DNA from: an uncultured Acidimicrobiaceae bacterium
GTDB taxonomy: Bacteria; Actinomycetota; Acidimicrobiia; Acidimicrobiales; Ilumatobacteraceae
DNA length: 5,123 bases
Direction of reading: 5' to 3'
Assembly (NCBI GenBank): GCA_903904615.1
Contig: CAIVDG010000010.1
Location: 1 to 5,123, forward strand
Within the stretch, counting starts at the first letter, position 1, and each line of letters starts with the position of its first letter. Below are positions 1 through 5,123 of this stretch, piece by piece. The notes beneath the pieces are model-generated. The model did not search any database. It saw only the letters and a program-made list of their open reading frames with translations, and had not been told where the DNA came from. Made by a program: the position numbers and the translations under genes.

Positions 1-43
1 CGCCGAAGCGACCATCGGCGCCGGGGGTGACCATGATGCTCAT
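1..43 (-). CDS. trpB: Tryptophan synthase beta chain, N-terminal fragment (runs off left edge)
   Basis: Only the first 14 complete codons are inside the window, reading MSIMVTPGADGRFG. The GRFG ending matches the start of the conserved GRFGEFGG segment near the N-terminus of TrpB, the PLP enzyme that joins indole and serine to make tryptophan. Two ATG codons are possible, at 43 and at 34 in the same frame. The AGGA at 47-44 touches the first ATG but lies 9 bases before the second, while GGTGG at 57-53 is 9 bases before the first, so the start is unresolved. It lies 55 bases downstream of trpF on the same strand, the expected place in a trpC-trpF-trpB(-trpA) order. The identification rests on a short peptide plus context; the sequence to the left would settle it. 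Confidence 0.78.
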   Translation of the reverse strand, partial: MSIMVTPGADGRFG

Positions 44-98
44 TCCTAGATTCCACCACGAATCAGACCAAATCACATCACCGATTCAGCGTGACACC

Positions 99-752
99 TC
101 ACTCATCCATCCAGTCATAAGGGGGGTTGTCTCCCCCGTCGAACTGTGGGCGTTCGGCTTCGCGAGCCGCCTGAATGAATCTCTTGAGAAGAAGGGGGTC
201 TTTCTTGCCAGGCGCACTCTCCACGCCACTACTCACGTCGACTCCCCACGGATTCACCTGCTGAATGCCAGCTGCCACGTTTTCTGGGGTGAGCCCGCCA
301 GCCAAAATGAGATTCACGCCAACCGGAACCTCTGCAGCCAAATGCCAATCGAACACTTTCCCCGAGCCTGGCGCTGGAGCGTCCACCAAAACAAATGGCG
401 TATGAAATTGAAGTGCGTTGGCCGCATCGACGCCACCCGCAGAGACACCTTTAATGACGGTGCGAACATGTTTGGACACTGCGGCAACATCTTCTGGACG
501 TTCGTGACCGTGTAGTTGCGCAGCTTTTACTCCACTGTTTTGCACCAACTCAATGACACGCTTTGGATGTTCGTCACGAAAGACGGCAACAGTAAGAACT
601 TCTGGCGGCAGACGACGAGTGATGTCGTACACCTTCTGAACTGCGATTTGACGAACGGATGGCGCGAACACAAAGCCCACGGCGTCGGCGCCGAGCGCTA
701 CTGCCAGCAGTGCATCGTCTTCATTCGTAATGCCGCAGATTTTGACGAACAT
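99..752 (-). CDS. trpF: Phosphoribosylanthranilate isomerase
   Basis: This 217-residue protein catalyses the Amadori rearrangement of N-(5'-phosphoribosyl)anthranilate to CdRP, the cytoplasmic third step of tryptophan synthesis after anthranilate. It is a single-domain (beta/alpha)8 barrel of normal family length. Visible family features are the N-terminal KICGIT with the catalytic-base Cys6, the QLHG motif at 79-82, Asp124 in FVLVDAPAPGSGKVFDW as the likely general acid, and the phosphate-binding AGGL (151-154) and DVSSGVE (172-178). The ATG at 752 places KICG at the usual distance from the N-terminus. A weak GGTGA lies 5 bases upstream. It follows trpC by 41 bases and precedes trpB. A dedicated trpF is worth noting because several actinobacteria lack it and use bifunctional PriA instead. 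Confidence 0.96.
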   Translation of the reverse strand: MFVKICGITNEDDALLAVALGADAVGFVFAPSVRQIAVQKVYDITRRLPPEVLTVAVFRDEHPKRVIELVQNSGVKAAQLHGHERPEDVAAVSKHVRTVIKGVSAGGVDAANALQFHTPFVLVDAPAPGSGKVFDWHLAAEVPVGVNLILAGGLTPENVAAGIQQVNPWGVDVSSGVESAPGKKDPLLLKRFIQAAREAERPQFDGGDNPPYDWMDE

Positions 753-793
753 AGAGTCACCGTACTGCTACAAGCACCCGCAAATGGTGGAAC

Positions 794-1573
794 TTACGGA
801 ACACACAATTCTGTAACGGCTTCTGCAATTGATGCGCTGGTCACCAGATGCTCACCTACTAAGACCGCGTGGTATCCGGCCGCTCTCAACGATTCGGCGT
901 CGGCACGCCCACGTACGCCAGATTCAGCAACCCGCACGCACGAATTCGGAATGGCCGAACCCATGCGAACTGCGCGTTCGTGATCGACAGAGAAGGTAAC
1001 CAGATCTCGTTGGTTGACTCCAACAAGTGTGGCGCCGCAGTGAAGTGCGGTCTCTAGTTCTGCCTCATCGTGCACCTCAACCAGAGCATCTATTTCTATG
1101 TGTCGGGCAAGGTGAAGATACTCAGACATCTGCTCTTTGCTTAATGCGGCTGCAATCAGCAACACGCAATCGGCGCCCATGATTCGGGCATCACACACGT
1201 CTTTGGCATCTACCGTGAAATCCTTCCGAAGAACCGGAAGGTCGCATGCAGACCGTGCACGCTGAAGGTCGCCAACAGAGCCACCGAAATGTGGTTGGTC
1301 TGTCAACACACTGAGACAACTTGCGCCGCCTGCTTGATACAAACGAGCCATCTCTTCTGGTTGCATCTCCGCGTTGAGAACACCTTTCGAGGGCGACTTG
1401 CGTTTGAATTCAGAGATGACAGCCAAGTGCGGAGTGTTTCGCAATGCCGCGGCAAAACCGCGAGGTGGAACACAGGCTCTTGCCTGTGCAACAAGTGAAT
1501 CTAGATCTCGATTGTCATTTGCAGCTCGTTCACGATGATGCGCAAGGATCGCGTCGAGATACGTAGCTGCCAT
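794..1573 (-). CDS. trpC: Indole-3-glycerol phosphate synthase
   Basis: This 259-residue (beta/alpha)8 enzyme converts CdRP, the TrpF product, to indole-3-glycerol phosphate with loss of CO2 and water. The N-terminus MAATYLDAILAHHRERA is the family's typical leading helix. Active-site residues by family alignment are Glu55 and Lys57 (ISEFKRKSPSKG), Lys117 (LRKDF), Glu166 (ALVEVHDE), Asn187 (GVNQRDL) and Ser218 (AESGV). All are present, so the enzyme should be active. GVNQRDL is a mild variant of the commoner GxNNRxL. It is a stand-alone TrpC, not a TrpC-TrpF fusion. The ATG at 1573 gives the canonical N-terminus, but no Shine-Dalgarno sequence is visible in the 12-base gap after the ABM gene, which suggests translational coupling or unusual initiation. 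A short palindrome lies directly upstream. Confidence 0.97.
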   Translation of the reverse strand: MAATYLDAILAHHRERAANDNRDLDSLVAQARACVPPRGFAAALRNTPHLAVISEFKRKSPSKGVLNAEMQPEEMARLYQAGGASCLSVLTDQPHFGGSVGDLQRARSACDLPVLRKDFTVDAKDVCDARIMGADCVLLIAAALSKEQMSEYLHLARHIEIDALVEVHDEAELETALHCGATLVGVNQRDLVTFSVDHERAVRMGSAIPNSCVRVAESGVRGRADAESLRAAGYHAVLVGEHLVTSASIAEAVTELCVP

Positions 1574-1574
1574 G

Positions 1575-1590
1575 TGTAAGAGGTCTTACA
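1575..1590. repeat. Perfect inverted repeat before trpC
   Basis: TGTAAGAGGTCTTACA has two 7-base arms (1575-1581 and 1584-1590) around a 2-base centre. It ends 1 base before the trpC start codon and covers the stop codon of the preceding ABM gene. A 2-base centre is too tight for a good RNA hairpin loop, although 5- or 6-bp pairing with a wider loop is possible. It could be a protein-binding site or a structure that affects trpC initiation, or chance. No function is shown. Confidence 0.45.
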
Positions 1591-1891
1591 GGCCCTTGCC
1601 TGCGATTGGGGTGAGGAAGTTCATCTCTGGACGACCACCCATGAAAGGAGCAAGCGACTTGCTAAATGGACCAAACCAGTCAGCACCCATGTGGGCGTTC
1701 GCTGCATCTTGGGTCTCGTACATCTCGTACACCCACAAGGTGTCGGCATTCGCGGCATCGGCGTGCAAAATGTAATAGCGCGTGCCATCTTCTTTATTGA
1801 CATGCTCGAATGCCGCCTTGAAGGCCTCGGCCAACTCCGTGCCCTTTCCTTCGGCTGCGGGCAATTTCACGATAAGGCTGATCTGGCTCAT
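1586..1891 (-). CDS. ABM-fold (antibiotic biosynthesis monooxygenase / YgiN-like) small protein
   Basis: This 101-residue protein looks like a ferredoxin-like ABM-domain protein, a family that includes quinol monooxygenases, haem-degrading enzymes and many members of unknown role, usually dimeric and cofactor-free. Supporting features are the initial strand SQISLIVKLPAAEGKG, a helix at about 17-30, the TRYYILHAD strand (37-45), the central TLWVYEMYETQDAANAHM segment (51-68) with Trp53, Glu56 and His67, and a C-terminal strand after PEMNF. The length is typical for a single ABM domain. The start is taken as the ATG at 1891 because GGAGG (1901-1897) sits 5 bases before it; an in-frame TTG at 1903 would overlap that site. 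It lies between glyS and trpC on the same strand, 12 bases before trpC. That invites a link to an aromatic compound, but no substrate can be named. Confidence 0.82.
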   Translation of the reverse strand: MSQISLIVKLPAAEGKGTELAEAFKAAFEHVNKEDGTRYYILHADAANADTLWVYEMYETQDAANAHMGADWFGPFSKSLAPFMGGRPEMNFLTPIAGKGL

Positions 1892-1896
1892 GGTGT

Positions 1897-1901
1897 CCTC
1901 C
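1897..1901 (-). promoter_or_regulatory. Ribosome binding site that fixes the ABM gene start
   Basis: On the minus strand GGAGG is followed by ACACC and then ATG. This is the clearest Shine-Dalgarno sequence in the window, and it argues for the ATG at 1891 rather than the upstream in-frame TTG at 1903. Confidence 0.8.
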
Positions 1902-1911
1902 AAGGATTCGT

Positions 1912-1929
1912 GCTGAAGACGGCTTCAGC
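1912..1929 (-). other. Hairpin in the glyS-ABM gap
   Basis: GCTGAAGACGGCTTCAGC (plus strand) is a perfect 7-bp stem with a 4-base loop, the strongest RNA-compatible hairpin in the non-coding part of the window. It lies between the glyS stop (1975) and the ABM ribosome binding site. On the minus strand it is followed by ACGAATCC, with no U-run, so it is not a standard intrinsic terminator for glyS. It could be an RNA-processing or stability element, or a partial terminator. Read on the plus strand it is followed by GATTTTC, but no plus-strand gene ends here. Confidence 0.5.
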
Positions 1930-1974
1930 GATTTTCAATGTAGTGCCTCACACACGCACAAGGCGCAGCGGAAA

Positions 1975-3282
1975 CTAGAAGCCAAGAAGACGGGCTACTT
2001 CGGCTTCGAGATCTGCAATGGGAACGCGAACCTGCTCGGTGGTGTCGCGATGACGAATGGTGACCGAGTGATCTTCCAGCGAATCGAAGTCCACAGTGAT
2101 ACACAGCGGGGTGCCAATTTCGTCTTGTCGACGGTAGCGACGACCAATTTGCTGTGTCTCGTCGTACTCACACATGTATTTCTGGGACAAAGTTCCAAAA
2201 ATTTCGCGCGCAAGCGGAGTGAGCGTGTCTTTCTTCGACAGCGGTAACACGGCGACCTTGTAGGGCGCTAAACGTGGGTGCAAGCGCAAGACGGTACGCG
2301 TCTCGTCGTTCACCACGTCTTCGTCGTATGCGGCCAGCAAAAACGCAGCCATGGTGCGGTTGGCACCTGCGGCAGGCTCCACCACATACGGGATGTAGTG
2401 CTCGTTCGTCGACTGATCGAAGAACTCCAACTTTTGCCCAGATGCTTTGGAGTGTTGAGTGAGGTCGAAGTCTGTGCGCTGAGCAATACCTTCAAGTTCG
2501 CCCCATCCCCATGGGAACAGGAACTCAACATCGCTAGTGCCAGCCGAGTAGTGAGACAGTTCGTCTGCATCGTGCGCACGAATACGCAACATTTCGCGAG
2601 GAATGCCCAGTTCTACATACCAGTCGAGGCGTGCTTGACACCAATACTCGTACCACTTCGGACCTTCGGCGGGTGGAACGAAGAATTCAAGTTCCATTTG
2701 TTCAAACTCACGGGTACGGAAGATGAAGTTTCCTGGTGTGATTTCGTTTCGGAAACTCTTTCCAACTTGTGCGATACCAAATGGTGGCTTCTTGCGGCTG
2801 GTTTGCAGCACATTGGAGAAGTTGACGAACATCCCCTGCGCAGTTTCAGGTCGCAGGTATACGTCTGCACCTGCACCCTCAATGGGGCCGGCCGTTGTCT
2901 TGAACATGAGATTGAAAGCACGCGCCTCGGTGAACTGACAACCCTTCATGGACTGCGGGCAATCACGTGTTTCTAAGTGATCTTCTCGGAATCGGCGCTT
3001 GCACACAGTGCAGTCAACCAATGGGTCGGAGAAGTTTGCGAGATGTCCCGACGCTTCGAAGATTTGTGGCGGACCCAAAATTGCGGCGTCAATGAGCACC
3101 ACATCGTCGCGTTGCTGCACCATGGTGCGCACCCACGCATCTTTGACATTGCGCAACATGAGGGACCCAAGTGGGCCGTAATCATACGATGAACGGAATC
3201 CGCCGTAGATCTCGGCACTTGGATATACGAATCCTCTGCGCTTGCACAGATTGACGATCTGGTCGAGGTCTTTTGCGGGCAT
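1975..3282 (-). CDS. glyS: Glycyl-tRNA synthetase, single-chain alpha2 type
   Basis: This 435-residue class II aminoacyl-tRNA synthetase attaches glycine to tRNA-Gly in the cytoplasm. It is the dimeric one-polypeptide type, not the alpha/beta type of E. coli. From the N-terminus, DQIVNLCKRRGFVYPSAEIYGG (7-28) is the family opening and RPETAQG is at 144-150. Motif 2 is FRNEITPGNFIFRTREFEQME (177-197), motif 3 is EPAAGANRTMAAFLLAAYDED (302-322, Arg309), and the anticodon-binding domain spans about 340-435 (RRYRRQDEIGTP, 380-391). Cys91, Cys94, Cys108 and Cys115 may bind zinc. The length fits the family. The ATG at 3282 is preferred over an in-frame TTG at 3291 because it gives the usual N-terminus. 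There is no strong Shine-Dalgarno, and the gene starts 11 bases after recO, so coupling is likely. The EPAAG form of motif 3 resembles that of actinobacterial enzymes. Confidence 0.97.
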   Translation of the reverse strand: MPAKDLDQIVNLCKRRGFVYPSAEIYGGFRSSYDYGPLGSLMLRNVKDAWVRTMVQQRDDVVLIDAAILGPPQIFEASGHLANFSDPLVDCTVCKRRFREDHLETRDCPQSMKGCQFTEARAFNLMFKTTAGPIEGAGADVYLRPETAQGMFVNFSNVLQTSRKKPPFGIAQVGKSFRNEITPGNFIFRTREFEQMELEFFVPPAEGPKWYEYWCQARLDWYVELGIPREMLRIRAHDADELSHYSAGTSDVEFLFPWGWGELEGIAQRTDFDLTQHSKASGQKLEFFDQSTNEHYIPYVVEPAAGANRTMAAFLLAAYDEDVVNDETRTVLRLHPRLAPYKVAVLPLSKKDTLTPLAREIFGTLSQKYMCEYDETQQIGRRYRRQDEIGTPLCITVDFDSLEDHSVTIRHRDTTEQVRVPIADLEAEVARLLGF

Positions 3283-3293
3283 AAAGAGCAAGC

Positions 3294-4013
3294 CTACAAG
3301 TGGCGGTCAAACACACCCAGGCTCTTCAGTCGCCTTTCCAAATGAGCCTCCATCGCTTCCATCGCCAGGTTGTTCACTTCGATGACGGCTGGAGACTCCT
3401 CGAGAGCCAGTGCTTCATTCATGCGCCCGCCCAGAATGTCTCTCAGAATGACCAAGGCACGCGGAGAGATGGGTAATCCGGAGCCGCACGATGCACAGTG
3501 CGCTCCCCCTTCCACCACATCAAAAGTTGACAGCTCGCCAGCCTCGCCACAGCCCACGCAAACATCGAGTTGTGGAGTTTGGCCTTCAATTGAAATGAGG
3601 CGCCAAAAGAATGCGGCCAGCATGAGTGGAGAGTTGCGCTCATTTAGCGCGTGCAGTGCACGAGACAACAACTCGTATAAGTGCGGAACCGGGTCTTTGT
3701 CCGGGGTCACTTTGTTGATTGCTTCCACCATTGCCAACCCTTGACGCAAGCGATCAAAGTCGTCACGCAAGTTTTGGTGTGGGTGAATGAGTTTGACTTG
3801 GTCAACGGTGTCTAGTTCACGACCAGACCTCAACGACAGGTCGACATGACTCATGGGCTCCAAGCGAGCACCAATGGACGACTTCGTTTTGCGCACACCC
3901 TTTGCCACCGCACGAATCTTTCCGTGAGTTTCCGAGAGCAAGACCACCACACGATCTGCTTCGCCAAACTTGTAAGACCCCAACACAATTGCGTGGTCGC
4001 GATAGGTACTCAC
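3294..4013 (-). CDS. recO: DNA repair protein RecO
   Basis: This 239-residue protein acts in the RecFOR pathway, where it displaces SSB, anneals complementary strands and helps load RecA on gapped DNA. The N-terminal OB-fold domain (about 1-80) begins with YRDHAIVLGSYKFGEADRVVVLLSETHGKIRAVAKGVRKTKS, the typical RecO opening. A helical C-terminal domain follows, with a zinc site CVGC (152-155) and CASC (173-176) before SPRALVILRDIL, all as in the family. The length is normal. The start is GTG at 4013; it overlaps the TGA stop of the upstream UppS-like gene by 4 bases (GTGA), which suggests coupled translation. Its closeness to a cis-prenyltransferase homologue and glyS resembles the recO-uppS-glyS neighbourhood known in actinobacteria such as Mycobacterium. 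Confidence 0.95.
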   Translation of the reverse strand: MSTYRDHAIVLGSYKFGEADRVVVLLSETHGKIRAVAKGVRKTKSSIGARLEPMSHVDLSLRSGRELDTVDQVKLIHPHQNLRDDFDRLRQGLAMVEAINKVTPDKDPVPHLYELLSRALHALNERNSPLMLAAFFWRLISIEGQTPQLDVCVGCGEAGELSTFDVVEGGAHCASCGSGLPISPRALVILRDILGGRMNEALALEESPAVIEVNNLAMEAMEAHLERRLKSLGVFDRHL

Positions 4014-4630
4014 GAATCAAGACCGCCAAAGCGGCGATGACGTCTGTTGAAGTCGTCGATTGCTAACTCCAAGTGACTTGACTCAAACTTGTCCCACTCG
4101 AGATCAATAAACACCAATTCGCTATAGGCAAGTTCCCACACCATTGATTCGGGAATTCGGTCAGCCGGACCGAGTACGACAACTAGATCGGGTTCTTCTG
4201 TGGCAGGAGCCAACACAGCCTGTGACAACATCTCTTCGTCTAATGACTCGGGATCTACACCAGCGCTGCGGAGGCCTTCAACGGTTGCTGCGAAGCGATT
4301 GTGACCGCTCGCAACCGGATCAACAATGACGTGCAACGATTCGTCGCGTTCCCACACAAAACGAGAGCCATGTGGCACGGAAACTTCTGTCACTTTGTTC
4401 ACCGATGTCATTAACTGTGCGTACGCCAGCAAATCATTTTCTGAGAAATCGGGCCCGTGATGTGGAACAACAGTGACCCAATGGGCACCTTCTGCCGCCG
4501 CAGCGCGTGCCACTGCTCGAAGACGCTCATCCCATTTTTCGACAGACATCTCAAGCCATTCGGCAGGAGTACCGCCCGCCACCACCACATGGCCGAGGCC
4601 CGGCTGGGTGGGAACGGACTGCTTTGGCAT
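4010..4630 (-). CDS. Degenerate undecaprenyl diphosphate synthase-like protein (likely non-catalytic)
   Basis: This 206-residue protein is a divergent cis-prenyltransferase homologue. The C-terminal half aligns by eye with E. coli UppS: LDEEMLSQ (130-137), PDLVVV (147-152), VWELAYSELVF (164-174) and RRFGG (199-203). The N-terminal HVVVAGGTPAEW (14-25) lines up with HVAIIMDGNGRW, putting Gly20 where the catalytic Asp (E. coli Asp26) should be. The FSTENW segment is replaced by roughly PHHGPDFSEND (56-66). Val152 replaces the Arg equivalent to E. coli Arg194, and Pro160 a nearby Ser, while Arg158 and Glu171 (E. coli Arg200 and Glu213) remain. It is also about 40 residues shorter than usual. ATG 4630 is preferred because GGGAG (4644-4640) lies 9 bases upstream; an in-frame GTG at 4651 is possible. 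It overlaps recO by 4 bases. It may be a partner or regulatory subunit, or an enzyme of changed function; prenyl transfer by itself seems unlikely. Confidence 0.8.
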   Translation of the reverse strand: MPKQSVPTQPGLGHVVVAGGTPAEWLEMSVEKWDERLRAVARAAAAEGAHWVTVVPHHGPDFSENDLLAYAQLMTSVNKVTEVSVPHGSRFVWERDESLHVIVDPVASGHNRFAATVEGLRSAGVDPESLDEEMLSQAVLAPATEEPDLVVVLGPADRIPESMVWELAYSELVFIDLEWDKFESSHLELAIDDFNRRHRRFGGLDS

Positions 4631-4709
4631 AGCTCTAGTCTCCCACGCCACAACCGTTCAGACGCTTGCATCGGCGAGGACGCTCCCCCTTACTAGGGTG
4701 TTCAACACC
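4631..4709. promoter_or_regulatory. Divergent intergenic region between the UppS-like gene and uppS
   Basis: This 79-base gap must carry the uppS promoter and probably the start of the long minus-strand run. On the plus strand TACTAG (4691-4696) or TAGGGT (4694-4699) could be a -10 box, with TTGCAT (4666-4671) as a poor -35 at 19-base spacing. Either would give a very short or absent uppS leader, and there is no clear Shine-Dalgarno apart from AGGG 11 bases before the ATG. No convincing minus-strand promoter was found. The promoter elements are guesses; the regulatory role of the gap is inferred from gene orientation. Confidence 0.4.
4697..4709. repeat. 13-bp perfect palindrome abutting the uppS start codon
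   Basis: GGTGTTCAACACC has 6-base arms around a single central base (4703). It ends at the base before the uppS ATG and overlaps the possible -10 region. Its position suits an operator controlling uppS and perhaps the divergent UppS-like/recO/glyS run. A 1-base centre cannot form an RNA loop without opening pairs, so a DNA-binding site is the better reading. There is no known regulator match. Confidence 0.5.
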
Positions 4710-5123
4710 ATGAATTCGTCCGGTTCACCTCGCCTCCACGTTGCGTGCATCATGGACGGAAATGGGCGCTGGGCAAGTCGTCGCGGACTTCCCCGCACCG
4801 AGGGCCACACTGCAGGCGAAGAAGCGCTTGCCGATATCGTGCGCGCCGCCGCCGACCGTCCGGTGGGTTGGCTCACCGCCTTTGGCTTCTCCACCGAGAA
4901 CTGGGTACGTCCACGCACCGAAGTTCGCCACATTCTGTCTCTGCACCGCCGTTTGTTTGCCCGCACCGAAGAAATGAATTCTCGTAACGCACGCACTAGG
5001 TGGATAGGTCGACCATTTGCCGAAAAAGGGTCGCGTACACCTGTGTACGTGCAGAAGGCAATCACAAAAGCCATCGCAGACACAGAGAAAAATACTGGGC
5101 TTACTGTCACCATCGCGTTCGAC
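4710..5123 (+). CDS. uppS: Undecaprenyl diphosphate synthase (isoprenyl transferase), N-terminal part, runs off right edge
   Basis: This frame is open from ATG 4710 to the window end, giving 138 residues of an expected 230-250. The enzyme condenses isopentenyl diphosphates onto farnesyl diphosphate in cis, giving the C55 lipid carrier for peptidoglycan; it acts at the cytoplasmic face of the membrane. Family signatures present are CIMDGNGRWASRRGLPR with catalytic Asp16, GHTAG with His33 and GFSTENWVRP (59-68) with Ser61, Asn64, Trp65 and Arg67. NTGLTVTIAFD at the end leads into the expected NYGGR-like segment. Spacing of Asp16, His33 and Asn64 equals that of E. coli Asp26, His43 and Asn74. 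No strong Shine-Dalgarno is seen, so a leaderless or near-leaderless mRNA is possible. The C-terminal Arg/Ser and Glu sites lie outside the window, so full activity cannot be confirmed. Confidence 0.95.
   Translation, partial: MNSSGSPRLHVACIMDGNGRWASRRGLPRTEGHTAGEEALADIVRAAADRPVGWLTAFGFSTENWVRPRTEVRHILSLHRRLFARTEEMNSRNARTRWIGRPFAEKGSRTPVYVQKAITKAIADTEKNTGLTVTIAFD

Noticed and set aside
27..983. Long plus-strand open frames (27-515 and 516-983) opposite trpF and trpC
   Set aside because: They lie antisense to two enzymes with full catalytic motifs, show no recognisable family, and have no ribosome binding site; they are shadows of the coding strand.
1222..1241. 7-bp inverted repeat with a 6-base loop inside trpC
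   Set aside because: It coincides with the codons for the conserved LPVLRKDF segment, so protein constraint and chance explain it well enough.
2278..2976. 232-codon plus-strand open frame opposite glyS
   Set aside because: The minus strand here encodes the conserved motifs of glycyl-tRNA synthetase; the antisense product has no domain character.
3283..3291. Upstream TTG start at 3291 for glyS
   Set aside because: The ATG at 3282 gives the usual GlyRS N-terminus and no ribosome binding site favours the TTG.
4631..4651. Upstream GTG start at 4651 for the UppS-like protein
   Set aside because: It would add seven residues and lacks a Shine-Dalgarno, whereas ATG 4630 has GGGAG at 9 bases; not fully excluded.
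4658..5113. 151-codon minus-strand open frame opposite uppS
   Set aside because: It is rich in Arg and Ser with no family resemblance, and the plus strand carries the UppS catalytic signatures in a fully open frame.
1..5123. Mobile element, CRISPR array, tRNA or rRNA
   Set aside because: No transposase or integrase motifs, no regularly spaced direct repeats, and no cloverleaf-like or rRNA-like segments were seen; gaps between genes are all under 100 bases.

Overview
The window looks like a bacterial housekeeping region, most likely from an Actinobacteriota member of moderate GC content. The evidence is a single-chain glycyl-tRNA synthetase with an EPAAG-type motif 3, a recO/undecaprenyl-diphosphate-synthase/glyS neighbourhood as known in actinobacteria, and GTG start use. 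Acidimicrobiia-like lineages are a guess. The lineage is inferred from gene content, not from a marker search.

Almost everything from position 4630 down to position 1 lies on the minus strand as one tightly packed run that may be an operon. In transcription order it is: a degenerate cis-prenyltransferase (UppS-like) homologue, recO (4-base GTGA overlap), glyS (11-base gap), a small antibiotic-biosynthesis-monooxygenase (ABM) fold protein (83-base gap with a hairpin), trpC (12-base gap containing half of a palindrome), trpF (41-base gap) and the first codons of trpB, which runs off the left edge. Facing the opposite way at the right edge is the 5' part of a canonical uppS, which runs off the window.

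Functionally, trpF-trpC-trpB is the late tryptophan pathway (phosphoribosylanthranilate to indole-3-glycerol phosphate to tryptophan). glyS charges tRNA-Gly, recO loads RecA in recombinational repair, and uppS makes the C55 lipid carrier for cell-wall synthesis. The ABM protein has no assigned substrate.

The most interesting observation is the pair of divergent cis-prenyltransferase homologues. The plus-strand gene keeps the catalytic Asp and substrate-binding residues visible in its N-terminal part. The minus-strand gene is recognisable from its C-terminal half (DEEML, WELAYSELVF, RRFGG) but has lost the catalytic Asp, the FSTENW motif and an Arg of the diphosphate-binding site. This resembles, by analogy only, the catalytic/non-catalytic subunit pairs of eukaryotic cis-prenyltransferases (for example DHDDS with NgBR). 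A perfect 13-bp palindrome abuts the uppS start codon between the two genes. No mobile element, CRISPR array, tRNA or rRNA was seen.
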